Notes under the pieces: model-generated
Told to the model about the DNA's origin: nothing
What the model saw: the letters and a program-made list of their open reading frames with translations, nothing else
The model's database searches: none
Program-made: the position numbers and the translations under genes
Source of the DNA: Streptomyces barringtoniae
GTDB lineage: Bacteria; Actinomycetota; Actinomycetes; Streptomycetales; Streptomycetaceae
Reading direction: 5' to 3'
Assembly: GCF_020819595.1 (NCBI RefSeq)
Contig: NZ_JAJHNP010000008.1
Coordinates: 1 to 64,000, forward strand
DNA: 64,000 nucleotides
In this document: piece by piece, positions 27,876 to 34,322 of the stretch
Layout: each line of letters starts with the position of its first letter
Position numbering within the stretch: position 1 is the stretch's first letter

Positions 27876-27904
27876 ACCATAACGCGATGTATCGCGTTCC
27901 TCAA
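27876..27904 (-). promoter_or_regulatory. Promoter of the ABC exporter with operator filling the -35/-10 spacer
   Basis: On the minus strand TTGAGG (27899-27904), exactly 17 bp, then TATGGT (27876-27881). The spacer is occupied by an inverted repeat, AACGCGAT-GT-ATCGCGTT (27881-27898, plus-strand reading), with 8-bp perfect arms. A repressor bound here would block RNA polymerase. Sites of this kind are typical of PadR or TetR regulators. Confidence 0.65.
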
Positions 27905-27953
27905 TGGACTTCACCTGAACGGATGGCGACGGGTGCGAAAGAGCGGCCGGACC

Positions 27954-29183
27954 TCAGTCGATGACGGTGTAACCCGCGTCCCGCAGGGCCTGGCCGACCT
28001 CGGCGCAGTGCACCGGGCCCTTCGTCTCGAGGTGCAGCTCCACCTCCGCCTCCGTGAGCCCGAGCCGGGGGTCGGTTCGAACGTGGCTCACGTCGAGGAC
28101 ATTAGCGTCGACCACTGACAACACCCCGAGGAGCGTGGCGAGGGCGCCCGGGCGGTCGGTCAGCCGGAGCCGAACGGCCAGGTAGCGGCCCTGCGCGGCC
28201 ATGCCGTGCCGCAGCACGCGCTGCATCAGCACCGGGTCCACGTTCCCGCCGGAGAGCACCGCGACGACCGGCCCCTCGAAGGTGTCCGGCGCGGCCAGCA
28301 GCGCCGCGACCGGGCTCGCCCCGGCCGGTTCCACGACCAGCTTGGCCCGCTCCAGGCACAGCAGCAGAGCGGCCGACAGCTGGTCCTCGCTGACCGTGCG
28401 CACCTCGTCGACGAGGTCCCTGACGATCCCGAACGGCACCAGGCCCGGCCGGCCGACCTTGATGCCGTCGGCCATCGTCGCCGGATTCCGCACCGACACC
28501 GGGTGCCCGGCGGCCAGCGAGGGCGGGTAGGCCGCCGCACCCTCCGCCTGCACGCCGACGATCCTGACGTCCGGCCGGATGGCCTTCACCGCCACCGCAA
28601 TCCCGGCCGCGAGCCCGCCGCCGCCGATGCCGACGACGACCGTGCGGACCTCCGGGCACTGCTCCAGGATCTCCAGGCCGACCGTGCCCTGACCGGCGAT
28701 GATGTCCGGGTGGTCGAAGGGGTGGATGAGCACCGCCCCCGTCTCGGCCGCGTACTGCTCGGCGGCGGCCAGCGTCTCGTCGACGACCTGGCCGTGCAGG
28801 CGCACCTCGGCGCCGTAGTCCCGCGTCGCGCTGATCTTGGGCAGCGGGGCGCCCTTCGGCATGAACACCGTGGAGTGCACCCCGAGCAGCGAGGACGCCA
28901 GCGCCACGCCCTGCGCGTGGTTCCCGGCGCTCGCGGCGACCACACCGGCCGCCCGTTCCTCCGGCAGCAGCCCGGAGATGCGCACATAGGCGCCGCGCAG
29001 CTTGAACGAGCCGGTCCGCTGCAGGTTCTCGCACTTGAGATGCACCGGCGCGCCGACCAGCTGGGACAGGTACCGGCTGCCCTCCATCGCGGTGACTCGT
29101 GCCACGCCCGAGAGCATCTTCTGGGCACCGCGCACATCGTCGAGGGTGACGGAACGCAAGGAGTCAGCCGTGCGGTAGCTCAT
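27954..29183 (-). CDS. ilvA: Threonine ammonia-lyase (threonine dehydratase)
   Basis: 409 residues. The enzyme deaminates threonine (and serine) to 2-oxobutyrate, which feeds isoleucine and propionyl-CoA. The PLP lysine lies in LQRTGSFKLRGAYVRI, the phosphate-binding loop is VGIGGGGLAAG, and ASAGNHAQGVALASSLLG is conserved. The C-terminus carries one ACT-like domain (LAVRLRLTDRPGALATLLGVLSVVDANVLDVSHVRTDP), as in the short TdcB/IlvA form of actinomycetes. I chose the ATG at 29183 (MSYRTADSLRSVTLDDVRGAQ). Upstream there is no Shine-Dalgarno but a weak -10-like GATGCT at 6 nt. It is divergent from a MarR gene. Confidence 0.93.
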   Translation of the reverse strand: MSYRTADSLRSVTLDDVRGAQKMLSGVARVTAMEGSRYLSQLVGAPVHLKCENLQRTGSFKLRGAYVRISGLLPEERAAGVVAASAGNHAQGVALASSLLGVHSTVFMPKGAPLPKISATRDYGAEVRLHGQVVDETLAAAEQYAAETGAVLIHPFDHPDIIAGQGTVGLEILEQCPEVRTVVVGIGGGGLAAGIAVAVKAIRPDVRIVGVQAEGAAAYPPSLAAGHPVSVRNPATMADGIKVGRPGLVPFGIVRDLVDEVRTVSEDQLSAALLLCLERAKLVVEPAGASPVAALLAAPDTFEGPVVAVLSGGNVDPVLMQRVLRHGMAAQGRYLAVRLRLTDRPGALATLLGVLSVVDANVLDVSHVRTDPRLGLTEAEVELHLETKGPVHCAEVGQALRDAGYTVID

Positions 29184-29327
29184 GACTCCAGCATCGCAGT
29201 TCACGGTCGTACACGATGGTTGTGACCAAGCTCCGAGACCGGTTTGCGCAGCGCCGGTACGGCCCGCCGCCGGGCCGCGTACCCTGTCCCCCAACCCAGC
29301 AGCCCTTCATGAAGCGAGCCTCCGGCC

Positions 29328-29849
29328 ATGCCCACAACACCCGAATTGTCGATGGACATGACGACCGTCGGTGACACCGGTCTTCTCGACACCCTTCAGC
29401 ACGAGGTGGCGGTGTTCGCCCGCCGTGCCGAACAGACGCGGCTCGGCGGGGTCGGGCAGGTGCGCAACTCCATGGACCGCGCGGCGTATCTGCTGCTCAA
29501 CCGCCTCGACAAGGAAGGCCCGATGGGCGTCAAGGCGCTCGCCGCGAGCATGGGCATCGACTCCTCCACGGTCACCCGGCAGGTGGCTCCGCTGGTCGAC
29601 ACCGGGCTCGTCAAGCGCACCTCGCACCCCGAGGACGGTCGGGCGGTGGTCCTTCAGCTGTCCCCGCGCGGGGCCGCCCGGCTGGAGGAGGTGCGCTCCT
29701 CCAGGCGTCAGCTGATGGCCGAGCTGACGCAGGACTGGGCACCGGAGGAGCGCGAGCAGTTCTGCACGCTCCTGACCCGGTTCAACCGCGCGCTGTCCGC
29801 GCGGATGACGGTGGGGACCGCGCCGGTGGACCAGCCGCCGGTGTCCTGA
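29328..29849 (+). CDS. MarR-family transcriptional regulator
   Basis: 173 residues. The winged helix-turn-helix is clear: NRLDKEGPMGVKALAASMGIDSSTVTRQVAPLVDTGLVKRTSHPEDGRAVVLQLSPRGAARLEEV, with the DGR wing motif. Flanking helices give the dimer interface. The ATG at 29328 lacks a good ribosome site. It is divergent from the threonine dehydratase with a 144-nt gap, so it may regulate that gene, but no inverted repeat stands out. Confidence 0.9.
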   Translation: MPTTPELSMDMTTVGDTGLLDTLQHEVAVFARRAEQTRLGGVGQVRNSMDRAAYLLLNRLDKEGPMGVKALAASMGIDSSTVTRQVAPLVDTGLVKRTSHPEDGRAVVLQLSPRGAARLEEVRSSRRQLMAELTQDWAPEEREQFCTLLTRFNRALSARMTVGTAPVDQPPVS

Positions 29850-29889
29850 GGACGGCCGCCCACCGCGGGCAGCCCGGCGCCGGCACGCA

Positions 29890-29931
29890 CCGGTCGGTGC
29901 CGGAGTCCTGCCGGTCGGTACCGGAGTCTTG
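29890..29931. repeat. Tandem duplication of a 21-bp unit
   Basis: The units at 29890-29910 and 29911-29931 (CCGGTCGGTGCCGGAGTCCTG and a copy with two changes) are adjacent. They lie in the gap before the sigma-like gene, and the second unit ends in a TTGACC that could be a -35 box. Confidence 0.7.
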
Positions 29932-30028
29932 ACCCCGGGCCGCCGCTGGCCTCATATGAGACCGGGTCCTGCGTAGTACGCGGTTCACCTGTCCCGTACC
30001 GGACAGGGCCCCTCTAGGGGGAGGCGCG

Positions 30029-30532
30029 GTGCGTGATCGGCAGGTGTCCCGAGGGGCCCGCCGGGCCCGGGAGTTCGAGGCGTTCGTCGCGGGCGCGGCC
30101 GGACGTCTGCTGCATGCCGCCACGCTGCTGACCGCGGAGGCGCCGAACGCCAACCCGCGCGCGCGACGCCTGCTGACGCTCGCGCTCGCCCACACCTACG
30201 CGCGCTGGGACGGGCTGCACGGCGAGGACCCGTACGACTGCGCCCGCCAGTACCTCGCCACCCGCTTCGCACGCGCAACGTGGCACCGGTACGGCGCCTT
30301 CGGCCGCACCCGCCCGGATCCGGACGGCCCGCTCGCCGCACTCACCCCGCAGGAGCGGCTGATCCTGGTACTGCGCCTCTACGAAGGCGTCGCCGAGGAA
30401 CAGGCAGCGGCCCTCCTCGGACTCCCACGGGAACGCGTCCACACGATCTGCGACCGCGCGACAGCCACCCTGCTCCACCCGGCAAGCCGCCCCACGCCAC
30501 GGAGCGCGGGCAGGGAGGTGGCGCCTTCATGA
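30029..30532 (+). CDS. Sigma-70-like protein, ECF-type, degenerate region 2
   Basis: 167 residues starting at GTG 30029 behind AGGGGGAGGC. The C-terminal half resembles sigma region 4: LAALTPQERLILVLRLYEGVAEEQAAALLGLPRERVHTICDRATATLL, a helix-turn-helix like SigE-type factors. The N-terminal half (EFEAFVAGAAGRLLHAATLLTAEA, then LTLALAHTYARWDGLHGEDPYDCARQYLATRF) follows the SigE-like pattern, but the -10 recognition part is weak. It may act as a sigma factor or only as a regulator. It is coupled by ATGA overlap to the ORF at 30529. Confidence 0.8.
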   Translation: MRDRQVSRGARRAREFEAFVAGAAGRLLHAATLLTAEAPNANPRARRLLTLALAHTYARWDGLHGEDPYDCARQYLATRFARATWHRYGAFGRTRPDPDGPLAALTPQERLILVLRLYEGVAEEQAAALLGLPRERVHTICDRATATLLHPASRPTPRSAGREVAPS

Positions 30533-30666
30533 GCTGGTGGGAAATGAACAGCGCGGTGAGTGCCCGGGGCGTGGGAAGCGTGCGCGGGGGCGGGAACGCC
30601 GTGCGGGTGGGCGGCCCCGGTAGCGCGCGGACAGCAGGAACTCGGCGCGTGGGGAGGGCGGTGTGA
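30529..30666 (+). CDS. 45-codon bridging ORF between the sigma-like gene and a small membrane protein
   Basis: ATG 30529 overlaps the sigma-like TGA by 4 bp, and its own TGA overlaps the next GTG (30663) by 4 bp. Two such overlaps are unlikely by chance and imply translation. The product (MSWWEMNSAVSARGVGSVRG, then Gly/Arg/Val-rich) has no recognisable domain and may serve mainly to carry ribosomes to the next gene. Alternatively it is a spurious frame. Confidence 0.4.
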   Translation: MSWWEMNSAVSARGVGSVRGGGNAVRVGGPGSARTAGTRRVGRAV

Positions 30667-30911
30667 ACCGGGCCGAACGGGAGGCCGCCGCGCGGCAGAT
30701 CATGGAGCGGACGCCGGCACCGGTGCCGCCGGACCTGTGTGCGCAGGCGGTGCGCCGCGGCGAACGCCTGCTGCGGCGCAGGCAGCTCGTCCGCCGTGTG
30801 CTGTGGCTGCTGGCCTGCGCCGCCGTCGTCGCGTTCAGCGTGTGGGCGGCCCGCGTGCACCCGTGGACGGAGCCGCCCTCCCAGACGACTCCGCCGATCA
30901 CCGGCTGGTGA
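30663..30911 (+). CDS. Small tail-anchored membrane protein after the sigma-like gene
   Basis: 82 residues. A basic cytoplasmic helix (NRAEREAAARQIMERTPAPVPPDLCAQAVRRGERLLRRRQLVRR) precedes one membrane span (VLWLLACAAVVAFSVWAARV) and a short external tail (HPWTEPPSQTTPPITGW). The position after a sigma-like gene and the topology suggest a minimal membrane partner or anti-sigma-like protein. There is no recognisable anti-sigma zinc motif, so this is a guess. Confidence 0.7.
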   Translation: MNRAEREAAARQIMERTPAPVPPDLCAQAVRRGERLLRRRQLVRRVLWLLACAAVVAFSVWAARVHPWTEPPSQTTPPITGW

Positions 30912-31014
30912 ACCGCCGGCCGGGGCGTCGACGGCGTCAGGGGCATCGGCTGGTACGGCCGCGGGAGGGCCGGGGGGACGGCCCACCCGTACGGCGGCGG
31001 GCACCGGGGCCAAC

Positions 31015-31053
31015 GGCGGAGCCGCAGATCGATACGGCCCCGCGCGTCCCCTT
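31015..31053 (-). repeat. Streptomyces intergenic repeat, copy 2 (partial, inverted)
   Basis: On the minus strand it reads AAGGGGACGCGCGGGGCCG, then TATCGATCTGCGGCTCCGCC, matching the core of the 63023 copy. It lies in the gap between the small membrane protein and metB, which otherwise holds nothing recognisable. Confidence 0.55.
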
Positions 31054-31097
31054 TACGGCCCGGCCCGGCCGCGCCCCGCGTCGGGCGTGCGTTCCCG

Positions 31098-32252
31098 TCA
31101 GCCCAGCGCCTGCTGGAGGTCGGTCAGCAGGTCGTCGACGTTTTCGATGCCCACGGACAGGCGTACCAGGTCGCCGGGGACCTCGAGCGCGGAGCCGGCC
31201 GCGGAGGCGTGCGTCATCCGGCCGGGGTGCTCGATGAGGGACTCGACACCGCCGAGGGACTCGCCGAGGGTGAACACCTTCGCGCGGTTGCACACCTCGA
31301 CGGCGGCCTCCTCGCCGCCCTCCACCCGGAAGGACACCATGCCGCCGAACGCCTTCATCTGCTTCGCGGCGACCTCGTGGCCGGGGTGCTCGGGCAGGCC
31401 CGGGTAGAGCACGCTGGTCACGCGCGCGTGCCGGGTCAACATGTCGGCGATCTTCGTGGCGTTCTCGCTGTGCCGGTCCATCCGCACCGCGAGGGTCTTG
31501 GTGCCGCGCAGCACCAGCCAGGAGTCGAAGGGGCCGGCGACGGCGCCCATCGCGTTCTGGTGGTAGGCCAGCTCCTCGCCGAGGCCCGGGTCGGAGACGA
31601 TCAGCGCGCCGCCCACGACGTCCGAGTGACCGCCCATGTACTTGGTCAGGGAGTGGACGACGACGTCCGCGCCGAGCGACAGCGGCTGCTGCAGATAGGG
31701 CGTGGCGAAGGTGTTGTCGACGACCAGCTTCGCGCCCGCGTCGTGCGCGACCTGGGCGACGGCGGCGATGTCGGTGATGCCGAGCAGCGGGTTGGAGGGG
31801 GTCTCGACCCAGACTGCCTTGGTCTTCGGGGTGATCGCGGCCCGTACGGCGGCCGGGTCGCTGGTGTCCGCGACCGACCACTCCACGCCCCAGCGGGTGA
31901 CGACCTTGGCGAAGAGGCGGAAGGTGCCGCCGTAGGCGTCGTTCGGGATCACCACGTGGTCACCGGGGCTGAGCAGCGTGCGCAGCAAGGTGTCCTCGGC
32001 CGCCAGGCCGGACGCGAAGGCGAGGCCACGGCGGCCGCCCTCCAGCGCGGCGAGGTTCTCCTCGAGGGCGGTACGGGTGGGGTTGGCGCTGCGGCTGTAC
32101 TCATAGCCGCCGCGCAGCCCGCCGACGCCGTCCTGCTTGTAGGTCGAGACCTGGTAGATCGGCGGGACGACCGCGCCGGTGAGGGGATCCGCGGTGTTGC
32201 CCGCGTGGATCGCGAGGGTCTCGAAGTGCTGACTGAAATGCCTGTCGCTCAT
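31098..32252 (-). CDS. metB: Cystathionine gamma-synthase / Cys-Met metabolism PLP enzyme
   Basis: 384 residues. It probably joins O-succinyl- or O-acetylhomoserine and cysteine to cystathionine in methionine biosynthesis or the reverse pathway. The Cys/Met fold-type I motifs are YEYSRSANPTRTALEENLAALEGG, FASGLAAEDTLLRTLLSPGDHV, the PLP lysine in HSLTKYMGGHSDVVGGAL, and the C-terminal FTLGESLGGVESLIEHPGRMTHAS. A beta- or gamma-lyase activity cannot be excluded from sequence. The ATG at 32252 gives the family start (MSDRHFSQHFETLAIHAG). TACGCT 8 nt upstream may be its -10, giving a near-leaderless transcript. Confidence 0.9.
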   Translation of the reverse strand: MSDRHFSQHFETLAIHAGNTADPLTGAVVPPIYQVSTYKQDGVGGLRGGYEYSRSANPTRTALEENLAALEGGRRGLAFASGLAAEDTLLRTLLSPGDHVVIPNDAYGGTFRLFAKVVTRWGVEWSVADTSDPAAVRAAITPKTKAVWVETPSNPLLGITDIAAVAQVAHDAGAKLVVDNTFATPYLQQPLSLGADVVVHSLTKYMGGHSDVVGGALIVSDPGLGEELAYHQNAMGAVAGPFDSWLVLRGTKTLAVRMDRHSENATKIADMLTRHARVTSVLYPGLPEHPGHEVAAKQMKAFGGMVSFRVEGGEEAAVEVCNRAKVFTLGESLGGVESLIEHPGRMTHASAAGSALEVPGDLVRLSVGIENVDDLLTDLQQALG

Positions 32253-32396
32253 GTGCACCGAGCGTAATGCTCCTGACCGGGTCCTGAGGCCCGCGGGGCA
32301 ACCCGGCACGCTGACCTGTCATGAACGGGACCCGAGTTTTCCACAGCCTCGCGGTGGGGTTGGCCAATTGTCGGCGGCGTCTGGTTCGCTTGAGGC

Positions 32397-33515
32397 ATGG
32401 CGATTCTCTGGCTGGTCATGGCGCTGCTCATGCTGAGCTTCGTGCTGCTCCCGTTCATGCGGCGCAGGCGCGGGATGATCGAGCAGGTTCCCCCGGGACA
32501 CCCGGACGCCGCCGACCCGGCGGCCTACGGCTTCGTGCGCCAGGAGGAGCTGGACGTGCGCATGCCCGGCACGGACCAGGACCTGCTGGAGGTCCTGGAG
32601 TTGGTGCAGCGCACCCAGGACTATCGCGCGGCCTCCCAGTTGCTGGCCGGCACCGAGACCGAGGGCGAGCTGCGCTGGCAGCGGGTGCAGGCGTTCGCGG
32701 GCGCGGCCGCGCTGGAGCTGCAGCAGCGGCCCGGCGGGGTGCACGAGACGCCGGGCGGCCAGTGGCTGCGGGTGTGGCGGGCCGAGCAGCCCAAGGACGC
32801 GGGCTGCGCCGCCGTCTACGCGGAGTTCCTGGTGCAGCAGGCCTGGCGGACGTCGACGCCGGGCACGGACGACTTCCGGATCATCATGGAGGAGGCCCGG
32901 GACGCGTGCGCACAGGCGGCCCTGCTGGCCCCCGGCGACCCGGTGCCGTACATCGTCGAGCTGTCCATCGCGCGTGGGCTGGCCTATTCCCAGGCCGAGT
33001 TCGACCAGCTGTGGCTGAAGATCCTCGACCGCGCCCCGCATCACATGGGCGCCCATCTGGCCGCGCTGCACCACTGGTGCGAGAAGTGGCACGGCTCGCG
33101 CGAGCAGGCGTACGCCTTCGCCGAGGCCGCCGCGACGCGCGCCCCGCAGGGCTCGCTGCTCGCCGCGCTGCCCCTGTTCGCGGTCTTCGAGCACCTCCCC
33201 GAGGTGAACCTGGTGGCGAGCTTCTACCAGAGCGAGGTCGTCACCAAGGCGATGCACGGTGCCCTGCACGCGGTGCACTCGGCCCGCCCCGACGACCCCG
33301 TGCTCGCGCACGTACGCCATCTGCTGGTCTTCTTCCTGGTCCGCGCCGAGCGCTGGCAGGAGGCCATGCACCAGCTGATACACGTCGACGGACACGTCGG
33401 GGCGCTGCCGTGGACGCTGTCCGCCGACCCGGCCGCCGAGTTCGCCCTCTACCGCGCCCTGGCGGTGGCCGGTTACGAGGCCAACGGCGGCAACCCGGCC
33501 ACCCTCCCCGGCTGA
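32397..33515 (+). CDS. Conserved membrane-anchored protein with helical repeats, 372 aa
   Basis: One N-terminal membrane helix (ILWLVMALLMLSFVLLPF) followed by RRRR, so the ~350-residue remainder is cytoplasmic. That part is alpha-helical and TPR-like, with many aromatic/alanine repeats (DLLEVLELVQRTQDYRAASQLLA, RDACAQAALLAPGDPVPYIVELSIARGLAY, FDQLWLKILDRAPHHMGAHLAALHHWCEKWHGSREQAYAFAEAAA). It resembles actinobacterial proteins annotated only as hypothetical. No catalytic motif is visible. It is divergent from metB. Confidence 0.85.
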   Translation: MAILWLVMALLMLSFVLLPFMRRRRGMIEQVPPGHPDAADPAAYGFVRQEELDVRMPGTDQDLLEVLELVQRTQDYRAASQLLAGTETEGELRWQRVQAFAGAAALELQQRPGGVHETPGGQWLRVWRAEQPKDAGCAAVYAEFLVQQAWRTSTPGTDDFRIIMEEARDACAQAALLAPGDPVPYIVELSIARGLAYSQAEFDQLWLKILDRAPHHMGAHLAALHHWCEKWHGSREQAYAFAEAAATRAPQGSLLAALPLFAVFEHLPEVNLVASFYQSEVVTKAMHGALHAVHSARPDDPVLAHVRHLLVFFLVRAERWQEAMHQLIHVDGHVGALPWTLSADPAAEFALYRALAVAGYEANGGNPATLPG

Positions 33516-33578
33516 AGGAAGAAGCCGCGTTCGAAAATGGATGGCCGGCAGGGATCAACCGGCCACACCCTGTAGGCC

Positions 33579-34172
33579 ATGCACGAACCACAACGCAGGA
33601 TCCGCGCGCTGTACACGGCATCCACGATCACTGTCTATCAGGCATACGCCCCGGAGATCGGCCTGCCCGCGGTTCGCCACGACCGCTTCCCCGCCGGGTG
33701 GAAGCGGGACCGTATGACGTGGATCAAGCCGTCGTTCCTGTGGATGATGTACCGCTGCGGCTGGGGCACGAAGCCGGGGCAGGAGACCGTGCTCGCTGTC
33801 GAGATCGCCCGTGACGGCTTCGAGTGGGCGCTGCGCAACGCGTGCCTGTCGAGTTACGACCGTGGGCTGCATCCCGACCGCAGCACCTGGCAACGCCGGC
33901 TGAAGCGTTCACCGGCCCGTGTCCAGTGGGACCCCGAACGCGATCTGCATCTGCGGCCCCTGCCCTACCGCTCGCTGCAACTCGGGCTCTCCGGAGAGGC
34001 CGTAGAGCGCTACGCGGACGAGTGGACGATCTCCATCAGGGACGTGACTCCGCTCGCTCACGAGATCCACGCACTCGTCGACAGCGGCGACCTGGACTCC
34101 GCGACCCGCCTGCGGCCCGAAGAGCTGCCGTACCCCGCCGAGGACGCGCTACTGGCCCACCTGTGCTCGTGA
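33579..34172 (+). CDS. DUF4291 family protein
   Basis: 197 residues, the usual length. DUF4291 hallmarks are RRIRALYTASTITVYQAYAPEIGLPAV, WIKPSFLWMMYRCGWGTKPGQETVLAVEI, VQWDPERDLHLRPLPYRSLQLGLSGEAVERYADEWTISIRDVT. The conserved Arg/Tyr/Trp/Lys set suggests an enzyme, but no reaction is known to me. It is transcribed as a single gene, 63 nt after the helical-repeat protein. Confidence 0.88.
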   Translation: MHEPQRRIRALYTASTITVYQAYAPEIGLPAVRHDRFPAGWKRDRMTWIKPSFLWMMYRCGWGTKPGQETVLAVEIARDGFEWALRNACLSSYDRGLHPDRSTWQRRLKRSPARVQWDPERDLHLRPLPYRSLQLGLSGEAVERYADEWTISIRDVTPLAHEIHALVDSGDLDSATRLRPEELPYPAEDALLAHLCS

Positions 34173-34322
34173 CCGTACGCACTCACCCATGAGCCGGCTG
34201 ACACCTGGGGGTACGCGCGCCGAGCGTGGCCATGGCATTGCCGCCGGAACTCCGCGCCCGGGAGGAACGGGAGAGTCGCGGACGGAGACCACCGGGAGGA
34301 ACATCGGAGTCACGGAGGCAAG

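Noticed and set aside
32253-32396. Possible SAM or other riboswitch upstream of metB
   Set aside because: The gap contains no recognisable S-box-like pairing, and a -10 lies 8 nt from the start codon, leaving no leader.
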